A stretch of DNA of 64,000 nucleotides, taken from Sorangium cellulosum So0157-2 (GTDB lineage Bacteria; Myxococcota_A; Polyangia; Polyangiales; Polyangiaceae). The position numbers and the translations under genes were made by a program. The notes under the pieces were generated by a model that saw only the letters and a program-made list of their open reading frames with translations, ran no database searches and was not told the DNA's origin. Where the stretch lies: positions 5,381,501 to 5,445,500 of the forward strand of contig NC_021658.1 in assembly GCF_000418325.1 (NCBI RefSeq), given 5' to 3'. Numbering within the stretch: position 1 is the first letter of the stretch; every line of letters starts with the position of its first letter. Positions 44,294-53,558 of the stretch are shown one piece after another.

Positions 44294-44734
44294 ATGAAAC
44301 CTACACGGCTCTTCACGGTTCTGGGGGCGCTGACGTTCCCCCTTGCGGTGGCTCTGGTCAGCAACGGGTGCAAGAAGGAGGAGGAGGAGCTGCCGCCGGT
44401 GCCCTCGGCGCCGGCCGCGGTGACGCCGGCCCCGACGCCGACGCCCACGACGCAGATCGTGCCCGAAGAGGACGCCGGGGCGGACGCGGACGCCGACACC
44501 GCGGACGCGGACGCCGGAAAGAAGCCGGTCGCCACGGGCGATTCCAGCGGGATCCGGAAGTGCTGCGCGGCGCTGCGCCAGAACGCGAAGTCGGCGCCTC
44601 CCGAGCAGCAGGGCGGCTACCTCGCGGCGGCCTCGGCCTGCGACGGCCTGGCGAACTCGCCGCAGGGCCGGCAGGCGCTCTCGACCCTGCGCGGCCTCCT
44701 GCTCGGCGCGCAGATGCCGGCGAGCTGCCAGTAG
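44294..44734 (+). CDS. Small lipoprotein with acidic linker
   Basis: 146 residues. Signal peptide LFTVLGALTFPLAVALVSNG then Cys (lipobox SNGC) followed by KKEEEE. A Pro/Thr linker and an Asp/Ala stretch (DAGADADADTADADAG) lead to a compact C-terminal domain with Cys residues (IRKCCAALRQ, ASACDGLA, MPASC). GAGGTGAG precedes the ATG. No recognised family; similar Cys-rich lipoproteins are frequent in myxobacteria. Confidence 0.8.
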   Translation: MKPTRLFTVLGALTFPLAVALVSNGCKKEEEELPPVPSAPAAVTPAPTPTPTTQIVPEEDAGADADADTADADAGKKPVATGDSSGIRKCCAALRQNAKSAPPEQQGGYLAAASACDGLANSPQGRQALSTLRGLLLGAQMPASCQ

Positions 44735-44828
44735 TCGCCGGGACGGGAGAGCCAGCGCGTGCGCCGGGCGAGCTGGCGGCGCGCGGCCCTTCGCCGGAGG
44801 CCTCCGGCGCGATGGGCCGCGCGAAGCC

Positions 44829-44896
44829 AGCTCAGCCGTGCACGTAGCTCAGCCGTGCACGTGGATCAGCCGTGCACGTAGCTCAGCCGTGCACGT
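44829..44896. repeat. Four 17-bp tandem repeats over the 3' end of the L,D-transpeptidase gene
   Basis: AGCTCAGCCGTGCACGT occurs at 44829, 44846, 44863 (two mismatches) and 44880. The last copy includes the stop codon and final residues (VHG) of the transpeptidase gene; the other three repeat that end downstream. Confidence 0.9.
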
Positions 44897-46805
44897 AGAC
44901 CAGCGTGCCGCCGCCCTCGATGTTGACGGCGCCGTGCCACTCGGGCGGGACGGCGGGCTCGGTCCACTCGAAGAGCCAGGCCGCGTCGGCGGGCGCCAGG
45001 TTGATGCAGCCGTGGCTGCGCGCCTTGCCGAACTCGTCGTGCCAGTAGGCGCCGTGCAGCGCGTATCCCTCGTGGAAGTACTGGGTGTACGGCACGTCGC
45101 GCAGATCGAACGCCTCGGCCGCCTCGTCGTCGCCGTCCATGGTCGTCGAGACGTGCTTCGCGTGGATGTAGAACGAGCCGCGGACGGTGGCGTCGGTCTC
45201 CTCGGGGTCGGCCATGCCGCTGCGGCCGCTGGAGATGAGCGCCGCGAACACGGGTCGGGTGCCCTCGTAGGCGACGAGCATCTGGCGGCGGATCGAGACG
45301 TCGATCCACTTCTTGCCGTCGCGCGCGAACCCCTGCGGGTCCTTGCGCAGCTCGGCGATGACGAGGTGGCCGCTGGCGAGCCATGAGCCCTCCGTGGTCT
45401 CGACGAGCCCCTTGGCGCCGCCGCGCGTGCGGCCGGTGAGCACCCAGCCCGAGCGGAACGGCGCAGCGCCCGCGTCGACGAGCGCGCGCCCCGAGGCGGA
45501 CACGCGCTGCCGGCTCGCCCCGTGGACGCGGACGAACGCCGGGGCGCCCTTCAGGCTGGGATCGACGCGCGGGTCGGTGCCCGGCGGCGCGGGAGGGAGC
45601 TCGTCGGCCGGGGGCTCGGCGATGGAGAAGCTCGCGGTGTCGGTCTGGGGGGCGGCCGGGGAGGAAGAGGCGCTGGCGGCTGGAGAGGCGCTGCCGGCCG
45701 CGGGCGCGGCGCCGGCCGTGGGCGCCGCGGCGGCGGGCGGAGGCGCGGCGTCCGAGGCGCTCGCGGGAGCGTCGGCGACGTCGGCGTCGAGGTCCTTGAT
45801 GATCACGCCGCGCAGCGCGCTGAGGCGCGCGGGGCGCGTGCGATCGAGCGGGATGAGGTCGAGCTCGGTCGTGAGGCCGAAGCGGCGGTTGGTCCACTCG
45901 AAGGTGGTGATCAGGCCGAACGCGGAGCTCTCCTTGGCGCGGCCCGTGTGCACGGAGTAGTGGAGCTTCTCCTCGGCGCCGTAGGGCTTGGGGAGATCCC
46001 GGCCGGCGAGCAGGAAGGCGGGCACGGGATCGAGCGGCAACGTCGAGGGCGCACCGGCGGCGCGGGCGAGGTGGACGCCGAGCGTGGAGCCCTCGACGCG
46101 GCGCTGGTCCTCGAGGGTCGGGAGCCGGAAGTAGAGGTGCGGCGGGGGCGAGCCCGACATGACGTAGTGGTACGGCACGGGCGCGCCGCGGCGCGGGCCG
46201 CGCACGGCGGCGGCGACGACCTGGTGCTCGAGCGCGAGCGAGGCGCCCTTGCCGACGCAGACGTAGCCGCGCGGCGCGATCCGGTACCAGCCGCCGGCGC
46301 AGCCGTCGGTGCCCGCGGGGAGCTCGGCCCGATCGACGACCGCGCCGGCGCGCAGGTAGCCGAGCTTCGTCGAGCGCTCGTCGGGGGCGACGTAGATCCA
46401 GGTGCGCATCGCGATGCTGGCGATCTTCGCGCCCTGGCCCGGGAGGGTGGCCTCCTTCGCGGCGGCGGAGGAGGCGACCGCCGACGTGAGGGACGCAGGA
46501 GATACGCCGGCGGGCGCGGGGGAACCGGGGGAAGCAGGGGAAGCAGGAGAGGAAGCCTGGCCCGCGAGCGCAGGGGAGAGCGGGCGAAGCGAGGGCGAGA
46601 GCGCGGCCGCCGAGGACGCTGTGGGGTCGGCCGCGGAGGAGCCCGGAGCGGCGGCGGTGGCGGCGGGGAGAGCGAGCGGGGCCGTCGATTCAGGGGAGCC
46701 GGCGCGGTGATCGTCGGTCGCCCTGCCGGGGGGATCCTGGGCCGGAGAGCAGGCTGCGGCCAGCAAGGCGAGGGCGGAGGCACGAGCACGAGCGAGGGGA
46801 AGCAT
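44883..46805 (-). CDS. L,D-transpeptidase lipoprotein (YkuD domain)
   Basis: 640 residues from ATG 46805. Lipobox LAAAC near residue 19. A long Ser/Ala/Pro linker precedes an SH3-like segment (IASIAMRTWIYVAPDERSTK, GWYRIAPRGYVCVG). The C-terminal YkuD domain has DVSIRRQMLVAYEGTRPVFA and the active site HGAYWHDEFG...RSHGCINL, with the catalytic Cys and two His residues. Such enzymes make 3-3 crosslinks in peptidoglycan or attach proteins to it. A second Ala/Pro-rich insert lies in the middle. Activity is predicted; the envelope substrate is not known. Confidence 0.9.
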   Translation of the reverse strand: MLPLARARASALALLAAACSPAQDPPGRATDDHRAGSPESTAPLALPAATAAAPGSSAADPTASSAAALSPSLRPLSPALAGQASSPASPASPGSPAPAGVSPASLTSAVASSAAAKEATLPGQGAKIASIAMRTWIYVAPDERSTKLGYLRAGAVVDRAELPAGTDGCAGGWYRIAPRGYVCVGKGASLALEHQVVAAAVRGPRRGAPVPYHYVMSGSPPPHLYFRLPTLEDQRRVEGSTLGVHLARAAGAPSTLPLDPVPAFLLAGRDLPKPYGAEEKLHYSVHTGRAKESSAFGLITTFEWTNRRFGLTTELDLIPLDRTRPARLSALRGVIIKDLDADVADAPASASDAAPPPAAAAPTAGAAPAAGSASPAASASSSPAAPQTDTASFSIAEPPADELPPAPPGTDPRVDPSLKGAPAFVRVHGASRQRVSASGRALVDAGAAPFRSGWVLTGRTRGGAKGLVETTEGSWLASGHLVIAELRKDPQGFARDGKKWIDVSIRRQMLVAYEGTRPVFAALISSGRSGMADPEETDATVRGSFYIHAKHVSTTMDGDDEAAEAFDLRDVPYTQYFHEGYALHGAYWHDEFGKARSHGCINLAPADAAWLFEWTEPAVPPEWHGAVNIEGGGTLVYVHG

Positions 46806-47104
46806 CGGCGGCGCGAAGGCGAAGGCAGGGCGAGCTGGGCCGCGGGTGCAGGCGCGGGCGCGAAGGCGCGCGCGAGCGCGAGCGCGAGCGCGAGACCAGG
46901 GGGCGAGGAGAAGCGGAAGCAGGGGCTGCAAGGGGCTGAGCGGGCGAGGTGTACGCTCAACCGAGGGGGAGATGCAATGTCCTGCCGGTGGGCGGGTGGG
47001 GAGGGCGAGCGGGACGGCGCGGGAAGGCGGGGCGGGGAGGCGGCGCGGAAGGCGGGGTGGGGAGAGGGTGCGGGAGGCGGGGAGAGAGAGAGGGAAACGG
47101 CGCG
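46806..47104. other. Purine-rich gap
   Basis: 299 bp between two minus-strand genes. From about 46930 the plus strand is almost all G and A (GGGGAGGGCGAGCGGGACGG type). No gene seen. It should include the promoter of the transpeptidase gene. Confidence 0.5.
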
Positions 47105-47857
47105 CTAGCGCTTGACCTTCTTCGCGAGCAGGTCGCCCAGCGTGCCGAAATTGCGCGGGGTCGGCTGCTTGGCGCCCTTGTCGCCGGCGTCGCCGGAGCG
47201 CTCGGCCTTGGCGTACGACTCGAACTGGCCGCGCTCCTCGTCGGCGCGGAGAGCGGAGATCGACAGGCGGATCTTGCCGGACTCGTCCACGCTGAGGATC
47301 TTCGCCTCGACCTCCTGACCCACGGTGAAGTGCTTCTTCAGGTCGGCCGCGCGCGGGGTCGCCGTCTCGGCCGTCGGGACGAGCCCACGGCCCGAGCGGC
47401 CCGAGGTGCCGGCGATCTGAACGAAGATGCCGTACCGCTCGATGCCCGTCACCTTGCCCTTGACCCGCGCTCCCTCGACGAGCAGCGGCGCGCCGCCCGC
47501 GGCAGGCGAGGCGACGGAGAGCGACGAGGCGCCGTCGTCGCTCGCGCGCACGACGACCGGCGTGAGGCGCACCTGACCGGTGCCCGAATCGACGCCGGAG
47601 ACCACCGCGGAGACGCGCGAGCCGACCGCCACGCGGAGCTTGCCCTCGCCGTCGATGAGGGCCGCCCGCTCGAACATGCCCTCCTGCTTGCCGCCGAGAT
47701 CCGCGAAGACCGCCTCGCGAGCGATCGCGACGACGGTCACCTCGACGGTCTCACCCGTGTGGTACTGGCGGCGACGCTGCTTGCCTGCTCCCTCCGATTG
47801 CTCGAAGAGCGAAGCGAACGATTCCTTGGAGGTGGCGGAAGGGCGTGACGGCGACAT
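47105..47857 (-). CDS. S1-domain RNA-binding protein
   Basis: 250 residues with two S1-like OB folds. The first is at about 34-100 (GETVEVTVVAIAREAVFADL...GMFERAAL). The second is at about 123-205 (GARVKGKVTGIERYGIFVQI...RGLVPTAE...VGQEVEAKILSVDESGKIRL). Homologues resemble ribosomal protein S1 fragments and act in RNA binding or translation. The C-terminus ends FGTLGDLLAKKVKR. Upstream is a long purine-rich gap. Confidence 0.9.
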   Translation of the reverse strand: MSPSRPSATSKESFASLFEQSEGAGKQRRRQYHTGETVEVTVVAIAREAVFADLGGKQEGMFERAALIDGEGKLRVAVGSRVSAVVSGVDSGTGQVRLTPVVVRASDDGASSLSVASPAAGGAPLLVEGARVKGKVTGIERYGIFVQIAGTSGRSGRGLVPTAETATPRAADLKKHFTVGQEVEAKILSVDESGKIRLSISALRADEERGQFESYAKAERSGDAGDKGAKQPTPRNFGTLGDLLAKKVKR

Positions 47858-48273
47858 GGCGCGACCTCATAGCGCGAGGCGAGGGCGTGAGGAAGGCGGC
47901 GGTGAGGGGAAGCGAGGGGAGCGGGCAGCGGGGAGGGGGGCGAGGGACGGGACGGAGAGCCGGGGGTGGGGAGACGGGGGAGAGAGGCGAGCGTGGAGGT
48001 GGGGCGGACGGGGGAACTAGGGGGTGGGGGGCCGGGCGGGCGCAGGGCGCGGCGCGGCGGGAGACGGCCGGGCGCAAGGGGACGCGGCGTGGCGGCGGTT
48101 AAGAGGGCGGAAGGGGGCGAGGGACGCAGGGGAGAGCCGGCCGATGCGCTCCGCCGGGGATCGTCGGCGGCGCGCTGGAAGGGGCGACGGGCCGAGGGAT
48201 GGGCAAGGACGCGGCCGGAAAGAGAAGGTGGAATCTGCCAGGAGCTTCTGCTAGGTTCGCCGGCCGCTGAATC
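47858..48273. other. Purine-rich gap before tRNA-Lys
   Basis: 416 bp in which the plus strand is strongly G/A-biased from 47875 to about 48235 (GAGGGGAAGCGAGGGG, GGGAGGGGGGCGAGGGACGG). No coding sequence is convincing. The last 40 bp should include the tRNA promoter. Confidence 0.5.
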
Positions 48274-48346
<73 letters not shown>

Positions 48347-48354
48347 CTACGTAA

Positions 48355-48590
48355 CTACGCGGAACTGCTGACCTTTCCGACCAGCACCCCCGCCTGTTCC
48401 AGGTTTTCTCCACGGACCGCCCCGGCGGGCGGCCCGTCGAGCAGCGCGATCGCGCTTCGCGCTCGGCGACAGGTGCATGTAGCCCATGGTCGTCGAGACG
48501 TCGCGGTGCCCGGCGAGCTCCTTGATCGCCATCACGGGCGCCCCCCGCATCGCGAGGTGCGAGCAGGGGAAATTTTGAGCGAGCGCACGG
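48355..48590 (-). pseudogene. Tyrosine recombinase (integrase) relic, C-terminal end
   Basis: The minus strand reads CSHLAMRGAPVMAIKELAGH then RDVSTTMGYMHLSP, the box II end and nucleophile Tyr region of XerC/phage-type integrases. The expected LRHTF before CSHLAM is degraded. After YMHLSPSAKR the frame shifts; the typical end (AIALLDGPPAGAV) lies in a neighbouring frame and stops at 48355. No N-terminal part is seen upstream. It ends nine bases from the tRNA-Lys 3' end, as expected for an element integrated there. The further 282 bp to the next gene (48591-48872) show no intact gene. Confidence 0.75.
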
Positions 48591-48872
48591 CAGAGGGGCT
48601 GGGATCGCCCGGGGGCGGCGGGAGCGTTCCAGCGTGAAGGGACGGGTCGGCATGGATACACGAAGCTGCAGCCGCGTGAGCAGCTCGGCGAGGTTGACGC
48701 GCCCTTCGACGCCTCCGCGGCAGCTGTTCCCCGCGATCCTGCTTGTCTACCAACCCTGCAATCGTCAATCGACCGGCCTCTAGAACGCGGAGCCGGTCGA
48801 GTTCGGAAGGAGGCTCTACGTCCGTGTGAACGGTCGCCGGGGTAACCGTGGTCGAGCTCCTCAGGAAATATC

Positions 48873-51800
48873 ATGCGGCGGCGACCAAACGACACCTCGC
48901 GCCCGCTCCGAAGTACCATCCGCCGGCCGGTGACTTCTCCGTTCCTCGAGGCCCCCGAGTCCGCCTGGGTGGAGAGCAACACGCTCGCCTTCGCGCTGCG
49001 CGACCGCTTCCCGGTCAGCCCCGGCCACACGCTCGTCGTTCCGCGCCGACTCGTCCCCACCTGGTTCGACGCCACCGCCGAGGAGCGCGCCGCGATCTTC
49101 GAGCTGGTCGACACGGTCAAGCGACACCTCGACGCCGAGCTTCACCCGGACGGCTACAACGTCGGAATCAACGTCGGCGAGGCCGCAGGGCAGACCGTGA
49201 TGCACCTGCACGTCCACGTGATCCCACGCTATCGCGGCGACGTGGACGACCCGCGCGGCGGCGTGCGCCACGTCATCCCGGGCCGAGGGAACTACCTGGC
49301 CGGCAGACCCCCGCCGCTCGCGACCGGCGGCGCCGAGGACCCCTTCTTGCGCCACCTCGCGCCGGTCTTCGCGCGCGCGACCGACGTGGCCATCCTCTCG
49401 GCCTTCGTCCAGGAGAGCGGCCTCGACGTGCTGGAGAGCCACGTGTTCGCCGCCCTCGCGCGCGGCGCTCGCGTCCGGCTCGTCACCGGCGATTACCTCC
49501 ACATAACGCAGGCTACGGCGCTCGCCGAGTTGCTCGACTGGGCCGGCGGCAACGCCGCGCTTTCGGGCGCCGAATGCACCCGGGGCAGCTTCGAGGCGCG
49601 CGTGGTCGAGGTCGACGCACTTCCCGGCAACATCCGCTCGTTCCACCCCAAATCGTGGCGCTTCGAGGGCCCGGGCTTCGGCGCCGCGTTCGTCGGATCG
49701 AGCAACATCTCCCGCGCCGCGCTCGGTCCCGGCATCGAGTGGAACCTCCGCGTCGACCGCCACCGCGATCCGGACGCCTACCAGGCCACCGTTCGCGCCT
49801 TCGAGCGCTGGTGGTCCCGCGCCCGGCCGCTCACCGCCGACTGGGTCGAGGGCTACGCCCGGCGCGCGCAGCAGGCCGCCGGAGGCCTGCCGCCCGGCGA
49901 GGAGGATGCCGAGCCCATCGAGCCCCCGCCTCCGCCGCACCCGATCCAGTGCGAGGCGCTCGCCGCGCTGCACAGGAGCCGCGCGGAGGAGGGACGCCGC
50001 CGCGCGCTCGTGGTGCTCGCTACCGGGCTGGGCAAGACGTACCTCGCTGCGCTCGACGTCGAAGCCTGGTCCGAGCACCACGGCCGTCGTCCGCGCGTCC
50101 TCGTGCTCGCCCACCGCGAGGAGCTCCTCTTCCAGGCCGCCCGGACCTTTCGCCGCCTCCTGCGGGGCCGCGCCGCGCGCTTCGGTTGGTGCGCCGGGAG
50201 CGCCAGTGAGCTGGGCGGCGACGTGGTCTTTGCCTCCGTGCAGAAGCTGTCCCGTCCCGATCACCTCGCGCGCCTCGCCCCGGGGAGCTTCGACTACGCC
50301 ATCGTGGACGAGGTCCACCACGGCACCGCGCCGAGCTACCGCGCCATCCTGGACCGCCTCGAACCGGGCTTTTTGCTCGGCCTGACCGCCACGCCCGAGC
50401 GCGCCGACGGCGCGGACGTCGTCGGGCTGTTCGACGATCACGTCGCCTACCGGGCGGACATCGGCGCCGGCATCGAGCGGAAGCTGCTCGTGCCCTTTGC
50501 ATATTTCGGGCTCAGGGACGAGACCGATTATCGCACTGTCACCTTCCAGAACCGGAGGTTCGACCCAGGCGAGCTGGAGAAGTCCATCGACACGGATCGG
50601 CGTCTCGAGCAGATGTGGCGTTCGTGGCAGGAGCACCCGGGGGAGCGCACGCTCGTCTTCTGCTGCTCGATCCGGCACGCCCACCATGCCTGCGACCTCC
50701 TTGCCGCACGAGGCGTTCGCGTCGCCGCGGTCCACTCAGGTCCGGAGTCGGCGCCGCGCGAAGAGGCGCTGGCGGACCTCGTCGCTGGCAAGCTTGACGC
50801 GCTGTGCGCCGTCGATCTCTTCAACGAGGGCATCGATCTGCCGAGCGTCGATCGCGTGGTGATGCTCCGTCCCACCGAGTCTCCTGTCGTCTTTTTGCAG
50901 CAGCTCGGCCGCGGCCTGCGCGTCGCGGACGGGAAGACGCGCCTCACCGTGGTCGATTTCGTGGGCAATCACCGCGTGTTCCTCGACCGCGTGCGGACGC
51001 TGGTCTCGCTCGGCTCCGAGCCGTCCGACCTACGCGATTTCCTCGGCGGCGCCCGCGCCGCGCGCCTGCCGCCGGGCTGCACGGTGGACCTCGAGCTCGA
51101 GGCCAAGGATCTCCTGCTCAGCCTGCTCCCTGCGCGCGGAAAGAGCGAGGTGGAGCGCGCATACCGCGATCTCCGCGACGCGCGCGGCGAGCGCCCGACG
51201 GCCGGCGAGCTGTTCCGGATCGGCTACCGGCCTGCCACGCTGCGACCGGCCCACTTGGGCTGGTTTGATTTCGTGGCTTCCGAGGGCGATCTGAGCCCGC
51301 CGGATCTCCGGGTCCTCCGCGCCGCCGACGCGTGGCTTCGGGAGCTCGAGGTCACGGCGATGAGCAAGTGTTACAAGATGGTCACGCTCGAGGCGCTGCT
51401 CGAGGCCGGCGCGCTGTTCGAGGGGATCTCGATCTCCGAACTCGCGCGCAGGAGTCGCGCCATCCTCGCCCGCTCTCCGGAGCTCTCCCGCGATCTCGAC
51501 GGCGTGGCCGAGCTGGGCCGCGGCCGTGGGTTGGATGAGCCGCGCTTCGTCAGCTACTGGAAGGATAACCCCATCGCCGCGTGGACGGGCGCGCGAGGCC
51601 GCCGCTGGTTCGCGCTCGACGGGGACCGCTTCGTCCCGAAGCTCTCCTGTCCTCCGGGTGACGAGGAGGCCTTTGCCGCGATGACGCGGGAGCTCGTCGA
51701 TTACCGGCTCGCCATGTACCGCGCGCGCCGCCGCGAGGACGGCTCCGGCGCGTCGTTCTCGGCCAAGGTGCTGTGGAACAAGCGCGACCCCATCCTCAAG

Positions 51801-53198
51801 CTGCCCTCGCGAGCAGCCCGCCCTGACCGCCCTTCAGGGGACGTCGACATCCGGCTTCAGGACGGCGAGGTGTGGCGCTTCCGCTTCATGAAGGAGTTCT
51901 GCAACGTCGCGCACCGCGTGGGCTCGCAGCGCAACGAGCTCCCGGATTTGTTGCGCCGTTGGTTCGGCCTTACCGCCGGTCGACCTGGAACGGCGTTTCA
52001 CGTCCGCTTCGTCCGCTCGCCGGATGGGCTGTGGGCCGAGCCGGAGCGCCCCGGAGGCGCCTCGTCGGCGCCGCGCGGCGCGCTCGTCGCCTTCCCCGAT
52101 CTGCGCGCGGCGGCCGGCGCCGCTGGCGTGCCGACGGAGCTCTCTCCCGAGGCCGAGACTGTGCGGCTCCCCATCGCGGCCGCGCGTGGTGGTGGGCTCT
52201 TTGCGGTGCGCGCTGCGGGCAACTCGATGGATGGCGGGAAGCACCCAATCCGCGACGGGGACTGGTTGATCATGAAGTTTGCGCGCGGCGCCTCGTACGA
52301 TGCGCTCGCCGGCAAGGTGGCGCTGCTTCAGGTACCCGATCGCGATCTGGGCTTTGCCTACCAGATCAAGCGGATCGTGCGCGCTCAGTCGCGATGGTGG
52401 CTCCGCTCGAACAATCCGGATGCGCCGTCGTACGAGGCCACGGCCGAGACGGTGCCTGTCGCGATCTTGGTCGAGGTGGTCCGCCCCGAGGACATCGGTC
52501 CGAGCGCCGGCGAGCGCTTCGAGGATGACGAGGCGTTGGCCCGAGCGTTCGGGCTGGAGGAGCCGCCGCGGACCGGCCGTGTCGGCGGTCACCTCTTCTT
52601 CTGCCTGCAGGCCCCCGGAGCACTGGTCGCGCCCGATCGCCTTCGATCGCCCGCGCCGGCCCAGGAGCGCCGCCCTGGGGAGACGGCTTTCGTGCTCGTG
52701 CGGCCGCCCCGAGAGCCCGCGTGGCGATACCTAGGCGTGGCCCATTACCTTGATGACGAGGGGCTCTGGGCCTGTCCGGGGATCGACCATGCCGCGTACC
52801 GCGCCCTGGGATCTGGCCGCGGCGCGTCCCGAACGCTCCCGGCTGGGATCCGCGACCGCGCGCAGGTGCTCGTGGCGGCGCTGCTCCGGCGGCTCGGAGC
52901 GGGCGCCTCCGTGGAGCGGGACGGCAGGAGCTGCAGAATCGTCGGCCCGGCCGATGGCGGTGGGCTGCGCATCGACGGTGGTCCGGGCGGCTTCGCGGAG
53001 CGGACGGTGTCGCTGACCGATCTCGCGTGGGTGATCGTCGCGCGCGACGATGTCACGAAGAACGGCGGACGGCTCGACGAACAGCGGGTCAACCGGCTGC
53101 GTTATCTCGAGGGAACGCCGCGGGCGGCGACGCGGTGGATCGACACGGGATGGGCGCTCGCGCTTGCGGCGGCGGCCGACACGGCGGACGAGGGGTGA
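48873..53198 (+). CDS. HIT / PLD-nuclease / SF2 helicase / S24-peptidase fusion, candidate defence protein
   Basis: 1441 residues. A HIT domain occupies about 20-130 with the triad HLHVHVIPRY. A phospholipase-D-like nuclease domain follows with HPKSW (about 257) and GSSN (about 277). The SF2 helicase core has ATGLGKTYL (about 384-391), DEVHH (about 479), GLTATPERADG and QQLGRGLR. Next is a large region like DUF3427. Near 1110-1165 lies an S24/LexA-type peptidase with GNSMDGG (Ser) and YQIKRIV (Lys), the Ser-Lys dyad of LexA and UmuD. The last 200 residues are unassigned. ATG 48873 or GTG 48930 may start it. It sits beside tRNA-Lys and an integrase relic. Confidence 0.85.
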   Translation: MRRRPNDTSRPLRSTIRRPVTSPFLEAPESAWVESNTLAFALRDRFPVSPGHTLVVPRRLVPTWFDATAEERAAIFELVDTVKRHLDAELHPDGYNVGINVGEAAGQTVMHLHVHVIPRYRGDVDDPRGGVRHVIPGRGNYLAGRPPPLATGGAEDPFLRHLAPVFARATDVAILSAFVQESGLDVLESHVFAALARGARVRLVTGDYLHITQATALAELLDWAGGNAALSGAECTRGSFEARVVEVDALPGNIRSFHPKSWRFEGPGFGAAFVGSSNISRAALGPGIEWNLRVDRHRDPDAYQATVRAFERWWSRARPLTADWVEGYARRAQQAAGGLPPGEEDAEPIEPPPPPHPIQCEALAALHRSRAEEGRRRALVVLATGLGKTYLAALDVEAWSEHHGRRPRVLVLAHREELLFQAARTFRRLLRGRAARFGWCAGSASELGGDVVFASVQKLSRPDHLARLAPGSFDYAIVDEVHHGTAPSYRAILDRLEPGFLLGLTATPERADGADVVGLFDDHVAYRADIGAGIERKLLVPFAYFGLRDETDYRTVTFQNRRFDPGELEKSIDTDRRLEQMWRSWQEHPGERTLVFCCSIRHAHHACDLLAARGVRVAAVHSGPESAPREEALADLVAGKLDALCAVDLFNEGIDLPSVDRVVMLRPTESPVVFLQQLGRGLRVADGKTRLTVVDFVGNHRVFLDRVRTLVSLGSEPSDLRDFLGGARAARLPPGCTVDLELEAKDLLLSLLPARGKSEVERAYRDLRDARGERPTAGELFRIGYRPATLRPAHLGWFDFVASEGDLSPPDLRVLRAADAWLRELEVTAMSKCYKMVTLEALLEAGALFEGISISELARRSRAILARSPELSRDLDGVAELGRGRGLDEPRFVSYWKDNPIAAWTGARGRRWFALDGDRFVPKLSCPPGDEEAFAAMTRELVDYRLAMYRARRREDGSGASFSAKVLWNKRDPILKLPSRAARPDRPSGDVDIRLQDGEVWRFRFMKEFCNVAHRVGSQRNELPDLLRRWFGLTAGRPGTAFHVRFVRSPDGLWAEPERPGGASSAPRGALVAFPDLRAAAGAAGVPTELSPEAETVRLPIAAARGGGLFAVRAAGNSMDGGKHPIRDGDWLIMKFARGASYDALAGKVALLQVPDRDLGFAYQIKRIVRAQSRWWLRSNNPDAPSYEATAETVPVAILVEVVRPEDIGPSAGERFEDDEALARAFGLEEPPRTGRVGGHLFFCLQAPGALVAPDRLRSPAPAQERRPGETAFVLVRPPREPAWRYLGVAHYLDDEGLWACPGIDHAAYRALGSGRGASRTLPAGIRDRAQVLVAALLRRLGAGASVERDGRSCRIVGPADGGGLRIDGGPGGFAERTVSLTDLAWVIVARDDVTKNGGRLDEQRVNRLRYLEGTPRAATRWIDTGWALALAAAADTADEG

Positions 53199-53202
53199 CG
53201 GC

Positions 53203-53236
53203 GTGGAGGGGGGCCAGGAGCACCTCCCTCCTCCAC
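53203..53236. terminator. Hairpin after the helicase fusion gene
   Basis: An 11-bp stem with one mismatch (GTGGAGGGGGG against CCCTCCTCCAC) and a 12-base loop, four bases after the stop codon. No T tract. Probable terminator. Confidence 0.5.
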
Positions 53237-53558
53237 ATGCTTCGGGCGCGTGGTGGGCGTATTTGCCCGGAGAGAGCTCATATGAAGGCGGGAAAACAGC
53301 AGGATGATTGGTCTTCGTGCACCGGATGCTCCTCGCCCTCGGCTACGACGCCCATCGTGTGGCGTGATCCCGTGTCCAGCCGTGCTGGTGTACAAAGAGG
53401 AGATCGAGACCTGGATTAACTTTATCCTCAACGGGTTTTTGGTGGACAAGCAGACGATCCCAAGCTCGAGCGCCAGTCCGAAGCCTGGCCCCCTGGCAGA
53501 AGTCTTCGGGGCGCAGGTCCACGCAACAAGTCAGCCTACGGGAGTGCCGTCGTTCCTA
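53237..53558. other. Gap between convergent genes
   Basis: 322 bp, somewhat richer in A+T than the surroundings (for example TTAACTTTATCCTCAACGGG near 53420). No gene or repeat recognised. It may be leftover DNA of the tRNA-linked element. Confidence 0.4.

Noticed and set aside
52200..52390. Separate lexA-like repressor gene
   Set aside because: The Ser-Lys peptidase segment is in the same uninterrupted frame as the helicase and has no own start or DNA-binding domain.
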